Program-made: the position numbers and the translations under genes
Assembly: GCF_016887565.1 (NCBI RefSeq)
Contig: NZ_CP069396.1
Coordinates: 12,320,001-12,384,000 of the forward strand
Reading direction: 5' to 3'
Length of the DNA stretch: 64,000 nt
Origin: Archangium violaceum
GTDB taxonomy: Bacteria; Myxococcota; Myxococcia; Myxococcales; Myxococcaceae
The notes under the pieces: model-generated
What the model was told of the DNA's origin: nothing
Database searches by the model: none
Seen by the model: only the letters and a program-made list of their open reading frames with translations
Shown here: positions 18,335 through 26,685 of the stretch, one piece after another
Layout: the number at the start of each line of letters is the position of its first letter
Numbering within the stretch: position 1 is the stretch's first letter

Positions 18335-18432
18335 CCTGAAGTCTTCGTCTCGTTCTCCAACTCTTCACATCCCATCCATTTCGTTGCCACGGGCCTCGCG
18401 TTTCGTACGCGCGCCCGTCGGTGAGGAGTCCC

Positions 18433-21363
18433 GTGTTGTCTCTTCGTCTCGATTCCATTCGCGCCGCGCTCGCGGCGCTCGCACTGCTGGCCGCGCCCGT
18501 CATGGCGCAGGCCCCCGTCGAGGGCACCTCCCCCGCGACGGCTCCCACCGAGCCCGCTGCTCCCGTCGAGGCCCCGGCTCCCGTCGAAGCCACCGCTCCC
18601 ACCGAAGACCCTCACCCCAGCCCTCTCCCAGAGGGAGAGGGGGCGGACACGGGCAGCGAGGACGAGATGATGGCGGAGTCCGCCACGCCTCCTCCGGGTT
18701 TCACCGGCGTCTATGGCCAGGTCACCGACGCCCAGACGAAGGAGACGCTCATCGAGGCCACGGTGAAGGTCGTCGCCGGCGCGCAGAAGAGCGTCCTCAC
18801 CGACGTGGACGGCAACTACCGGCTGGCGCTGCCTCCCGGGAAGTACGACCTGCGCGTCTTCTATGACGTCTACGAGGGCCGCCGCATCACCGGCGTCGTC
18901 GTGGAGGAGGGCAAGGCCACCCGGCTGGACGTGCAGCTGAGCGCCGACGCGGGCGCCGTACAGGAAGTGGTCGTCGAGGCCCGCGCGGACCGCCGCGCCG
19001 AGGGCGCGCTGCTGCAGGAGCGCAAGAAGGCCGCCGCCGTCTCCGACGCCATCAGCTCCCAGGAGATGTCGCGCACACCGGACTCGAGCGCCTCGGACGC
19101 GGTGAAGCGCGTGGTGAGTGCCACGGTGGTCGGTGGTCGCTACGTGCTGCTGCGCGGCCTGGGGGGCCGCTACTCCACCACGCTGCTCAACGGCGCCATC
19201 CTCCCCAGCCCCGAGCCGGACGAGCAGGCCGTCCCGCTCGACATCTTCCCCACGAGCCTCCTGGCCAACCTCAACATCCTGAAGAGCTACACCGCCGACC
19301 TGCCGGGCACCTTCGCTGGCGGCGTGCTGCTCATCGAGACCAACAACTATCCGTCCCAGTTCGAGTTCAAGCCGCGCATCAGCTTCTCGGGCGACACGGC
19401 GAGCACGTTCCGCGACCGCTTCACCTACAACGGTGGCGGGCTGAACTGGCTGGGCTTCGACGATGGCACGCGCAAGCTGCCGGACTCCGTGCCGCGCACG
19501 GGTCCGCTGCTCCCCGGACAGAACGGGATGACGGTGGATGACGTGAACCGGGTGGGCCGGGACTTCCCCAACATCTGGACCCTGGAGACCGCGCGCGCCC
19601 TTCCCAACCTCGGCATCGGCGCGTCCATTGGCGACACGCTGCGCTTCGACAACAAGCGCCTGGGCTACCTGGCCATGGTGAACTACGGCCACAAGGAGAG
19701 CGTCCAGCTCACGGACGTCACGGGCACCCAGGCCGCGCAGGGGGGCGGTGTCACCATCGAGGACACCTCCCGCAACGTGCTGGGCACCGAGAGCGCCAGC
19801 CTCAGCGGTCTCGTCAGCGCGGGCTTCCAGCCGAGCCGCGACTTCGAGCTGTCCCTCTTCTCGCTCTTCACCCGCACGGGCGAGAGCCGGGCGCGCTCCA
19901 TCGCCGGCGCCGACGCCCAGGGCCAACAGTTCAGCAAGACCGCCTCCGAGTTCACCAGCCGCGCCCTCACCTTCAACCAGCTCCGCGGCTTCCACCGGCT
20001 GAACGTGCTCGGGGACATGGAGGTCGACTGGCAGGCCAACTACTCCTACGTCGACCGCTCCGAGCCGGACACGCGCAGCCTGCCCTACGGCTACACAGAG
20101 TCGGGCACGCGCCGGTACAACAACGACCCGGGCGCCGAGCGCTGGTACAGCGAGCTCGGGGAGAGCTCCTTCGGTGGCAGCGCCAACGCCACCCTGCCGC
20201 TGTCCGGCGTGCGCCTGCGTGTGGGCGGTATGGCCCAGGGCTCGATGCGCGCGCTCGACATGCGCCGCTTCCGCTACCAGTACGTGGGGGGCAACCTGCC
20301 CGTGTTGAACCAGGGGCCGGAGGACATCTTCGCCTCGGACAACATCGGCAACGGCATCCGCGTGATGGAGAACACCCTGTCGGACGATGCCTACGAGGCC
20401 ACGCTCGGCCTGTTCGCCGGCTACGCCACCGCCGACGTGTCCCTCTGGGAGCCGCTGCGCCTGGTGGCGGGCCTGCGCTACGAGGCCAGCATCCAGCGGC
20501 TCACCAGTGGCAGCGACTTCGGTGGCCGCGCGGACCCCAAGGAAGCCAACCAGGACTACAGGGACTTCCTGCCGACGCTCAACGTCATCTACGCGCTCAA
20601 CCCCCAGCTCAACCTGCGCGCCGGCTACAGCTACACGCTGGCCCGCCCCACCTTCCGCGAGCTGGCGCCCGTCCTCTACTACGACTTCGTCCGCAACCGC
20701 TCCGTGTCGGGCGACCCGACGCTGGTGCAGACGCGCATCCACAACGTGGACGCGCGCGCCGAGTGGTTCCCGGGTGAGAACGACGTGCTCGCCGCGAGCG
20801 TCTTCTACAAGCGCTTCCAGCAGCCCATCGAGCGCATCATCGTCTCGTCCTTCCAGCAGGACGTCAGCTTCGACAACGCCCCGGGCGCCACCAGCTACGG
20901 CGTGGAGTTGGAGGCGCGCACCTCGCTGGGGCGCCTCACGCCCACCCTGGCGCCGCTGCGCGTGGGAGCCAACCTGACCCTCACCCGCTCGGAGATCGAC
21001 CTCGGGGACTCCGCGCCCCTGCAGACGAATCAGCAGCGTCCGCTGCAGGGCCAGTCGCCCTATGTGGTCAACCTCAACCTCGGCTACGCGCGGACGGAGA
21101 GCGGGACGGAGATCTCCCTGCTCTACAACGTGGTCGGCGCCCGCATCTCCGAGGTCGGCATCGAGGGTCTGCCGGACGTGTACGAGCAGCCGTTCCACCG
21201 CGTTGACCTGACGGTGGGGCAGAAACTGAGCGACAGCCTGCAGCTCAAGCTCGCCGCCACCAACATCCTCAACCAGCCCGTGGTGTTCCGGCAGGGCGAC
21301 GTCGACGTCCTGAAATACCGGCCCGGCGTGGCGTTCTCCGCGTCGCTCGGCTGGAGCCTGTAG
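18433..21363 (+). CDS. TonB-dependent outer-membrane receptor with N-terminal carboxypeptidase-regulatory-like domain
   Basis: 976 residues if translation begins at the GTG at 18433, which has GAGGAG just upstream; a GTG at 18421 is possible but has no ribosome-binding site. A signal peptide (LAALALLAAPVMAQA) is followed by a Pro/Ala-rich spacer, then a CarboxypepD_reg-like domain (GVYGQVTDAQTKETLIEATV). The plug comes next (AISSQEMSRTPDSSASDAVK and RYVLLRGLGGRYSTTLLNG), then a large beta-barrel ending with an aromatic-rich strand (SASLGWSL). It imports a ligand across the outer membrane using the TonB/ExbBD complex encoded just upstream. The spacer includes a peptide specified by a palindromic repeat (18609-18643). 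The substrate is unknown; the downstream lipoprotein probably assists it. Confidence 0.9.
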   Translation: MLSLRLDSIRAALAALALLAAPVMAQAPVEGTSPATAPTEPAAPVEAPAPVEATAPTEDPHPSPLPEGEGADTGSEDEMMAESATPPPGFTGVYGQVTDAQTKETLIEATVKVVAGAQKSVLTDVDGNYRLALPPGKYDLRVFYDVYEGRRITGVVVEEGKATRLDVQLSADAGAVQEVVVEARADRRAEGALLQERKKAAAVSDAISSQEMSRTPDSSASDAVKRVVSATVVGGRYVLLRGLGGRYSTTLLNGAILPSPEPDEQAVPLDIFPTSLLANLNILKSYTADLPGTFAGGVLLIETNNYPSQFEFKPRISFSGDTASTFRDRFTYNGGGLNWLGFDDGTRKLPDSVPRTGPLLPGQNGMTVDDVNRVGRDFPNIWTLETARALPNLGIGASIGDTLRFDNKRLGYLAMVNYGHKESVQLTDVTGTQAAQGGGVTIEDTSRNVLGTESASLSGLVSAGFQPSRDFELSLFSLFTRTGESRARSIAGADAQGQQFSKTASEFTSRALTFNQLRGFHRLNVLGDMEVDWQANYSYVDRSEPDTRSLPYGYTESGTRRYNNDPGAERWYSELGESSFGGSANATLPLSGVRLRVGGMAQGSMRALDMRRFRYQYVGGNLPVLNQGPEDIFASDNIGNGIRVMENTLSDDAYEATLGLFAGYATADVSLWEPLRLVAGLRYEASIQRLTSGSDFGGRADPKEANQDYRDFLPTLNVIYALNPQLNLRAGYSYTLARPTFRELAPVLYYDFVRNRSVSGDPTLVQTRIHNVDARAEWFPGENDVLAASVFYKRFQQPIERIIVSSFQQDVSFDNAPGATSYGVELEARTSLGRLTPTLAPLRVGANLTLTRSEIDLGDSAPLQTNQQRPLQGQSPYVVNLNLGYARTESGTEISLLYNVVGARISEVGIEGLPDVYEQPFHRVDLTVGQKLSDSLQLKLAATNILNQPVVFRQGDVDVLKYRPGVAFSASLGWSL
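18609..18643. repeat. Interspersed palindromic repeat inside the receptor coding sequence
   Basis: The core at 18621-18641 is CCCTCTCCC, AGA, GGGAGAGGG: a 9-bp perfect inverted repeat with a 3-nt loop, preceded by CCCTCACCCCAG. It is in frame and encodes the tract HPSPLPEGEG in the low-complexity spacer of the receptor. A near-identical copy lies between genes at 61353-61387. This places it in a mobile REP-like repeat class rather than in the receptor family itself. Confidence 0.8.
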
Positions 21364-21397
21364 GTCCTTGCAGTTGCCTTCGAAAGGAAGCCCCACC

Positions 21398-22771
21398 ATG
21401 AAGTTGTCCTGGAAGACCTCACTCCTCGGTGGCCTGGTGGCCGCCAACCTCCTGGCCTGTGGCGAGGAGCAGAAGCCCACGCCGGACGACAAGCCGGCCG
21501 GCCAGCGCATCGAGGTGACCGAGAAGATCACCACCGACACCACGTGGAAGGCCGAGAACGTCTACGTCCTCAAGGGGCACGTCTTCGTGGAGAGCGGCAC
21601 CCTGAAGATCGAGGCGGGCACCCGCATCGAGGGTGAGGGTCTCAGCTCGCTGGTCGTCACCACGGGTGGCCGCATCGACGCGGTGGGCACCCAGGACAAG
21701 CCCATCGTCTTCACCAGCACCAAGGCGGAGGGCACGCGTGCTCCGGCCGATTGGGGTGGCGTGGTGCTGCTGGGCAAGGCGCCCATCAACGTGCAGGGCG
21801 GCACGACCCTCATCGAGGGCTTCCCCGCCACCCAGCCGGGCATCACCTACGGCGGCACCGACGAGGCGCACGACTGCGGCAAGCTGAAGTACGTCCGCAT
21901 CGAGTTCGCCGGCTTCAAGCTCACCGCGAACAACGAGCTCAACGGCCTGACCCTGGGTGGCTGCGGCAACAAGACCGAGGTCGACTACCTCCAGGTCCAC
22001 AAGGGCGCGGATGACGGCGTGGAGATGTTCGGCGGCACCGCCAACCTCAAGCACATCGTCGTCACCCAGCCGGACGACGACGGGCTGGACTGGGACATCG
22101 GCTACCGGGGCAAGGTGCAGTTCCTCATCGTCCAGCAGAACCCGGACGTGGGCAACTTCGCCTTCGAGGGTGACAACAGCCCGAACAACCCGGGCGTGGC
22201 CACGCCGGTCTCCACGCCGGAGATCTGGAACGCGACGCTCATCGGCTCCAACCAGGAGCCGGGCAAGGCGGGCAAGCTCCAGGGCGGCATGCACCTGAAG
22301 AACGGCACCGCCGGCACGCTGCGCAACATCATCGTCGCCAACTTCACGGACATCGCGGTGGACATCGACGGCACGCCCACGGTCGCCCGCCTGAGCGACA
22401 CCGCCAACACGCTGTCCCTGCAGAACATCCTGTACTGGGACAACAAGAACGTGAGCGACACCGTCCCGCCCGCTCCGCAGGTGGTGAAGGACGCCAGCGG
22501 CAACGTCACGGATCCGGACAAGACCAGGTACGACGAGTCGGCCCTGGCGGCGAGTGGCAACCGCGCCCTCCTCAACAATGACCCGAAGCTGACCGGAGCG
22601 CTCAACCTGCTCGCGCCGGACTTCAAGCCGCAGGCCGGGTCGCCGGCGCTCGTCTCGGACTACGCCGCGGTGCCTGAGAACAAGGGCTTCTTCGACACCA
22701 ACGCCCGGTTCATAGGTGCCATCGGCACCGAGGACTGGACCAAGGGCTGGACGGCCTTCCCGCGGGACTAG
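21398..22771 (+). CDS. Lipoprotein, probable beta-helix partner of the TonB-dependent receptor
   Basis: 457 residues from the ATG at 21398, 34 bases after the receptor stop. The N-terminus [21 protein letters not shown] is a lipoprotein signal with lipobox LLAC. The body has short repeating strands such as [40 protein letters not shown] and [18 protein letters not shown]. Numerous Gly/Asn turns suggest a right-handed parallel beta-helix. Similar lipoproteins accompany TonB-dependent receptors in several phyla, so I infer that it caps or assists substrate capture at the cell surface. No catalytic residues can be assigned. It is probably the last gene of the Ton operon. Confidence 0.7.
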   Translation: MKLSWKTSLLGGLVAANLLACGEEQKPTPDDKPAGQRIEVTEKITTDTTWKAENVYVLKGHVFVESGTLKIEAGTRIEGEGLSSLVVTTGGRIDAVGTQDKPIVFTSTKAEGTRAPADWGGVVLLGKAPINVQGGTTLIEGFPATQPGITYGGTDEAHDCGKLKYVRIEFAGFKLTANNELNGLTLGGCGNKTEVDYLQVHKGADDGVEMFGGTANLKHIVVTQPDDDGLDWDIGYRGKVQFLIVQQNPDVGNFAFEGDNSPNNPGVATPVSTPEIWNATLIGSNQEPGKAGKLQGGMHLKNGTAGTLRNIIVANFTDIAVDIDGTPTVARLSDTANTLSLQNILYWDNKNVSDTVPPAPQVVKDASGNVTDPDKTRYDESALAASGNRALLNNDPKLTGALNLLAPDFKPQAGSPALVSDYAAVPENKGFFDTNARFIGAIGTEDWTKGWTAFPRD

Positions 22772-22796
22772 CCGTCACCTGAACACGATTCGGTAC

Positions 22797-22826
22797 GCCG
22801 CCCCCTGACTGTCCGCAGAGGGCGGC
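22797..22826. terminator. Hairpin between convergent genes, possible terminator
   Basis: GCCGCCC (22797-22803) pairs with GGGCGGC (22820-22826) across a 16-nt loop, just after the stop of the receptor-associated lipoprotein (22771) and before the convergent HNH gene end (22901). There is no U-tract on either strand, so termination efficiency is uncertain. Nothing else is seen in this 129-bp gap. Confidence 0.4.
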
Positions 22827-22900
22827 CCATCGCCCGGGGGTACGTTCTTCCGACGGAGGGGGCTCCGGGAGAAGACGTGCCTCCGGGCGGTGATTTTTCG

Positions 22901-23482
22901 TCACCCGTCTTCCTGGACGAGGCCCTGGCGGAGCAGCTCCTTCGCCAGGAAGGGGCAGTGCTTGACGAAGAAACCAAAGTGCAAGGAGCGCTCTTGCCAT
23001 AGCTTGAAATACTCCTCTCGTTGCTGGGTGAACTCACTATCGTTCAAGCGCAGGCGATCGATCGTGGCCTGAACTCGCGTACGGAGTTCCTCATCAAGCC
23101 CTTCACCAGGAGCGACGTGGAGGGTGGAGAGCTCAAGCGTGAACCACCCATCCTGTACTTCAAACGGATCCAGCACGTCCTCGAAGTTGTTCTTCCGCGC
23201 GTTCATCAGGTCGCAAGCGAGTCGATAGTTCCTCCACTCGTAAGCCAAATCGCGACGTTTCGACTTGGGCAGGAAGTGATCCACCGAGCGCGCGCCCGTA
23301 CCAGGTGGAATATAGGTCGCGGAGTACGCGCAGACGCCGCGGTATGCCTTCCAAAGCTGCGTCAAGCACTGCCGCCAATGCGGCCGCAACTCGCCCTCTG
23401 GTGAAGCCAAGTCGGCACAGCCCGGCTGGCGGACCCTGGCATCGAAGTCCGGGGGCTCGGGTTGGGGCTCGACGTGAATCAA
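22901..23482 (-). CDS. HNH endonuclease of the PtuB/TIGR02646 type, putative Septu effector
   Basis: 193 residues if translation begins at the TTG at 23482. That codon overlaps the ATPase stop in the sequence TTGA and has a GGAG about 9 bases upstream. The core is CAYSATYIPPGTGARSVDHF, LPKSKR and YEWRNYRLACDLMNARKNN. It gives D68-H69, N85, N94 and K97 in the spacing of the PtuB/TIGR02646 HNH family. Only single Cys residues (C51, C90) remain where the family often has a Cys pair. In Septu, PtuB is the nuclease and PtuA the ATPase. The gene lies directly downstream of, and is translationally coupled to, such an ATPase. DNA here is less GC-rich than its neighbours, which hints at acquisition. 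System membership is inferred. Confidence 0.7.
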   Translation of the reverse strand: MIHVEPQPEPPDFDARVRQPGCADLASPEGELRPHWRQCLTQLWKAYRGVCAYSATYIPPGTGARSVDHFLPKSKRRDLAYEWRNYRLACDLMNARKNNFEDVLDPFEVQDGWFTLELSTLHVAPGEGLDEELRTRVQATIDRLRLNDSEFTQQREEYFKLWQERSLHFGFFVKHCPFLAKELLRQGLVQEDG

Positions 23483-24726
23483 GGCTCGATCTCCGCTGCT
23501 TCGGCACGCGCGAGCCAGCGTGGCCAGAACGGATCCGTATCCTTGAGGAGCCGGTACAGCTCGTTGTGGATCCGCTTCACCTCCTCGATGGGGAGGTGGG
23601 GGTCCTTGAGCGCGGCCCGGGCGCGGGTGATGGCGTCCTCGGCTTCCTTGGAACGGGGCTCCTTGAGGTCGAAGACCTCCGAGGTGAGCCACGCGTTGGC
23701 ATCGCCACGGGGCCGCCATTCCGCCTTGGTGACCTGTACCTCATGGCCCACGAGGTCGAACATGAAGAGGGCATCCTGGGCCGGGTCGAACAAGGGCTCC
23801 ACCGAAGCGAGGACCAGGGGCGCGTGGGTGACGGCAATCACCTGGACCTTCACGTCCGGGCGGAGCTCGCGGACGACGGCCAGCACCGAGGGAAGAATGA
23901 GCCGCTGCCAGCGGGGATGGAGGTGCGCCTCCACCTCGTCGATGAGGAGTACGACATGCTCAGTCGCCTTCCGCTGAAACAGTTCGGCGGCCCGCCTGTG
24001 CTCTTCCCACGCCCAGACGAGAAGATAAGCGAGACCGACAATGCGCCGGATACCGGCGGATGCGTGGGTGAGGGGAACGACGCCATACGGCATCTCCAGC
24101 GTCGGAATATCCCGAGCGTCATCGATCCCCAGACGGGTGGGCTCACCAGGCGTCAACGGCTCTTTGGCATCTGGCGAGAGGACCGCCAGTACCTTGCGCA
24201 AGCGCTCGAAGGATTCCGAGTGCTTCAACTGCCAGTAGACCCAGTCTCGAATGAGTCCGTTGCAGAGCACACGCCCATCCGCCATCAAGCCGTTCCAAAG
24301 CGTCTCTTGCGAGAAGTCGTAAAACCTCGGGCTGCCCACTCCTTCATGAGTGCGCGCGAGGGGATTTCGCACGGGGTCCCATACGCGGAATCCCCCATCG
24401 ATGCGTGCGTACAGGGTCAATCCAGGGTTCGGCTCCCAGGCAAAGTACTCATCGCCTTTGACACGCGTATCCCAGCGCACCGCGCGCTCGAACTCCATCT
24501 TATGACCAGTCTCTGTAACAACCGACGCGGAGACATTCCCCCGTCGGCCAGGACTGGGCAGCGCGGGCACTGGTTCACCGTTCTGGGTCAGCGCCCACCA
24601 CGCCAGGTCGAGAACGAAGGTCTTCCCCAGACCGTTGTCGCCGGTCAGCAGGTTCAGGCGCGGTCCGAACGAGAACGAAAGCCGGGGGCTCGGCCCGACC
24701 TCCTCCAGCTTCAGCTCACCGAGCAT
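23479..24726 (-). CDS. ABC/SMC-like AAA ATPase of the PtuA type
   Basis: 415 residues. Walker A is GDNGLGKTFVLD (residues 29-40), Walker B is VVLLIDEVEAHLHPRW near residue 260, and a switch-His motif is VIAVTHAPLV. It belongs to the AAA_15/AAA_21 group of ATPases found in OLD-, Septu- and retron-type defence systems. It has no fused nuclease and no membrane segment; at 415 residues it is on the short side for PtuA. It overlaps the HNH gene by 4 nt. Two-gene ATPase+HNH order and coupling match Septu, in which the ATPase is thought to regulate the nuclease upon phage infection. The call as defence ATPase is good; exact subtype is uncertain. Confidence 0.72.
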   Translation of the reverse strand: MLGELKLEEVGPSPRLSFSFGPRLNLLTGDNGLGKTFVLDLAWWALTQNGEPVPALPSPGRRGNVSASVVTETGHKMEFERAVRWDTRVKGDEYFAWEPNPGLTLYARIDGGFRVWDPVRNPLARTHEGVGSPRFYDFSQETLWNGLMADGRVLCNGLIRDWVYWQLKHSESFERLRKVLAVLSPDAKEPLTPGEPTRLGIDDARDIPTLEMPYGVVPLTHASAGIRRIVGLAYLLVWAWEEHRRAAELFQRKATEHVVLLIDEVEAHLHPRWQRLILPSVLAVVRELRPDVKVQVIAVTHAPLVLASVEPLFDPAQDALFMFDLVGHEVQVTKAEWRPRGDANAWLTSEVFDLKEPRSKEAEDAITRARAALKDPHLPIEEVKRIHNELYRLLKDTDPFWPRWLARAEAAEIEP

Positions 24727-24792
24727 CCGGGTTCTCTCCTCCTCGCGAGGCCAGCAAGCGACTCCTCTTATGTGAGTTCCCGCGCGCCCATC

Positions 24793-24835
24793 AAAAATAA
24801 AGCCGGCCTGGAGCCCCAGAGGAGTTCCAGGCCGG
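24793..24835 (-). terminator. Strong intrinsic terminator of the AT-hook-like gene
   Basis: On the minus strand a perfect 10-bp stem (CCGGCCTGGA with TCCAGGCCGG, arms at 24835-24826 and 24812-24803) is followed by a run reading CTTTATTTTTG. It begins 31 bases after the stop of the gene at 24866-25384 and insulates it from the Septu-like operon downstream. Confidence 0.88.
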
Positions 24836-24865
24836 ACGGAGCCGGTGCAACCGGATGCCTGGGGC

Positions 24866-25384
24866 TCAAGCCGCCGCGGGGCGGGCCGCCATGGGCGCCT
24901 CGGAGGCCTCCGCGGCGACGACGGCCTCGGGCGCGCTGCCGTCGGCGAACAGCGGAGCGCTCGGGCGGGACTTCGGCGGACGGCCCCGGCGCTTCGGCGC
25001 GGACTCGTCGTTCTGCGCGGGGGCCTCGGCGGCCACCGTGCCGTCCGGACGCACCAGCTTGCGCGCCGCCTTCGGCAGGCTGATGGCCTCCAGCTTCGTG
25101 CTCAGCGCCGCGTCCTCCTCGGCGAACACCCGCGCGTACGACAGCGCCCGCTGGCCCTTCTGCAGCAGCGCCTCCTGGCCCTCGGCCAGCGCCTGGCGCG
25201 CCGCCTCCAGCGCCGCCTGCGCCTTCGCCACCGCCTCGGCCTGCGCCTTCACCCGAGCCGCGGCCTCGTCCAACACCTCCGCGTCCACGTCCGGGAACTT
25301 CACCTCGGACAGTTCCGTGGAGAACACCTCGAGCAGCGCCCGCATGGCGGGCGAGATGGGATCGTTTTCGTTCGCGTCGAACAT
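24866..25384 (-). CDS. Coiled-coil protein with AT-hook-like motif
   Basis: 172 residues from the ATG at 25384 (MFDANENDPISPAMRALL). The middle (about residues 30-95) is an Ala/Glu/Lys-rich helix likely to form a coiled coil. It is followed by KRRGRPPKSRP, which matches the AT-hook core RGRP flanked by basic residues. The tail is Ala-rich. AT-hook motifs bind the minor groove of AT-rich DNA, and myxobacteria use several such proteins (for example CarD). This one is not CarD. I infer a small nucleoid-associated or regulatory protein. A strong terminator follows. The function is unproven. Confidence 0.6.
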   Translation of the reverse strand: MFDANENDPISPAMRALLEVFSTELSEVKFPDVDAEVLDEAAARVKAQAEAVAKAQAALEAARQALAEGQEALLQKGQRALSYARVFAEEDAALSTKLEAISLPKAARKLVRPDGTVAAEAPAQNDESAPKRRGRPPKSRPSAPLFADGSAPEAVVAAEASEAPMAARPAAA

Positions 25385-25551
25385 GGGCCTGGGCCTCCCC
25401 TCCAACGTGCGGCGTGGTGCCGGGCAACGTGGGGCCCCCATGTGCACAGATGTTCAGTGCCAATTCAAGGGGGTCCGCTCCGGAGCCGATTTACCGGCCT
25501 CGCGCCGCGTTCAGGCTCCGCCCCGCCAGCGGCGAGGCGCCCGAATGACCC

Positions 25552-25563
25552 CCCACATGTGGG
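25552..25563. promoter_or_regulatory. 12-bp perfect palindrome between two minus-strand genes
   Basis: CCCACATGTGGG lies 22 bases beyond the stop of the phosphoesterase gene (25585-26685) and 168 bases upstream of the AT-hook-like gene start (25384). It could be an operator for the latter or a short hairpin. The symmetry is visible; the role is not known. Confidence 0.3.
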
Positions 25564-25584
25564 CGGAAGACCCTACATTTCCGG

Positions 25585-26685
25585 TCAGTCCACGCGTACC
25601 AGGGACACGGTGCGCACGCCCACGGCCGGGTCCACATCCACGGACAGGAAGTGGCGCCCGATGCCGTCGAACTGCTCGGGGATGGCCCCGCCACCGCCGG
25701 AGATGAAGGCCGGAATCCCCGCGTTGGAGAACGAATAGTACGAGTGCACGTGGCCGTAGAGCGTGAGGTCCAGATTGGCTCGCGTCAGCTTGCCCAGCAG
25801 GGCCGCCGCCTCGTTGCGGCTGGCGAAGGCGCCGTTGCGCACGCCGATGGGGTCCACCAGCGGGATGTGCGTGCCCAGGATGTGCACCGCGTCGCGCCCC
25901 GCCTCCAGCCACCCGCCCAGAGACTCCTCGGCCCTCGGGTCCAGCGTGCCGTTGCCCGAGTCGATCATCGTGAAGTGCACCCCGTGGAAGGTGAAGTGCA
26001 GGTTCCCCCGTCCGAAGTACTCGTGGTAGCGCGGGTCGGGGGTGATGAGCTCGTGGTTGCCCAGCGTGGCGAAGAGGGGAATCCGCGACTCCTGCAGGCG
26101 GGACTGGAACTCCTCCAGTTGCTCCACGGTGCCCCGCTGCGTCAGGTCCCCCGAGAAGAAGATGAAGCGCAGCGAGGGGTCCGCGTTGATGCGCCTGTAG
26201 ATGTCACCCACGCGCGGCAGGGCCTCCTGAACGTCCGCCAGCGCCACGAAGCGGAAGGGCATCGGCTGGTTCCACATCGGAGGCGCCACCGTGAGCCGGA
26301 CCTCCGAGCCCGCCGGCACGTGCACGCGCCACACCTTCTCCGTGGGCAGAGGAGAGGGCAGGGACTCCACCTCCAGGGGCTCGTCTCCCCTCTGGGCCGA
26401 CAGCTCCGCGTCCGGCATGGCGTTGCGCACCCGAAGCGTCCAGGACTCGGTGGCCCCGGCCGAGGCCACCGCGCGCACGTGGAAGGCCGGTGCCGAGCCC
26501 CACAGCGTCAGCGCCCCCGGCTCCATCTGGCGCACCACGGCCAGCCCGTCCTCCACGGTGAAGGCCACGCCGCTGATCTCCACCCGGCCGATCTCCTGCT
26601 CCTTCAGCGCGCGCTCCTCGGCCGGCCGCGTGCAGCCCGCGGCCCCCAGCGCGAGCGCGAGGATTCCCAGACGCACCTGCCTCAC
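25585..26685 (-). CDS. Calcineurin-like metallophosphoesterase lipoprotein
   Basis: 366 residues from a GTG that overlaps the upstream stop in GTGA. The N-terminus MRQVRLGILALALGAAGC is a lipoprotein signal. A beta-rich region (about 25-160) precedes the phosphoesterase domain, whose motifs are ALADVQE, FFSGDLTQRG, LGNHELI, LGTHIPL and LYGHVHSYY. The usual first motif D-x-H is D-x-Q here; the other metal ligands are present, so binuclear metal binding remains likely. It is expected in the periplasm or on the surface, hydrolysing phosphomonoesters, diesters or nucleotides. It is coupled to the outer-membrane-protein gene at 26682-27842. The substrate is unknown. Confidence 0.85.
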   Translation of the reverse strand: MRQVRLGILALALGAAGCTRPAEERALKEQEIGRVEISGVAFTVEDGLAVVRQMEPGALTLWGSAPAFHVRAVASAGATESWTLRVRNAMPDAELSAQRGDEPLEVESLPSPLPTEKVWRVHVPAGSEVRLTVAPPMWNQPMPFRFVALADVQEALPRVGDIYRRINADPSLRFIFFSGDLTQRGTVEQLEEFQSRLQESRIPLFATLGNHELITPDPRYHEYFGRGNLHFTFHGVHFTMIDSGNGTLDPRAEESLGGWLEAGRDAVHILGTHIPLVDPIGVRNGAFASRNEAAALLGKLTRANLDLTLYGHVHSYYSFSNAGIPAFISGGGGAIPEQFDGIGRHFLSVDVDPAVGVRTVSLVRVD

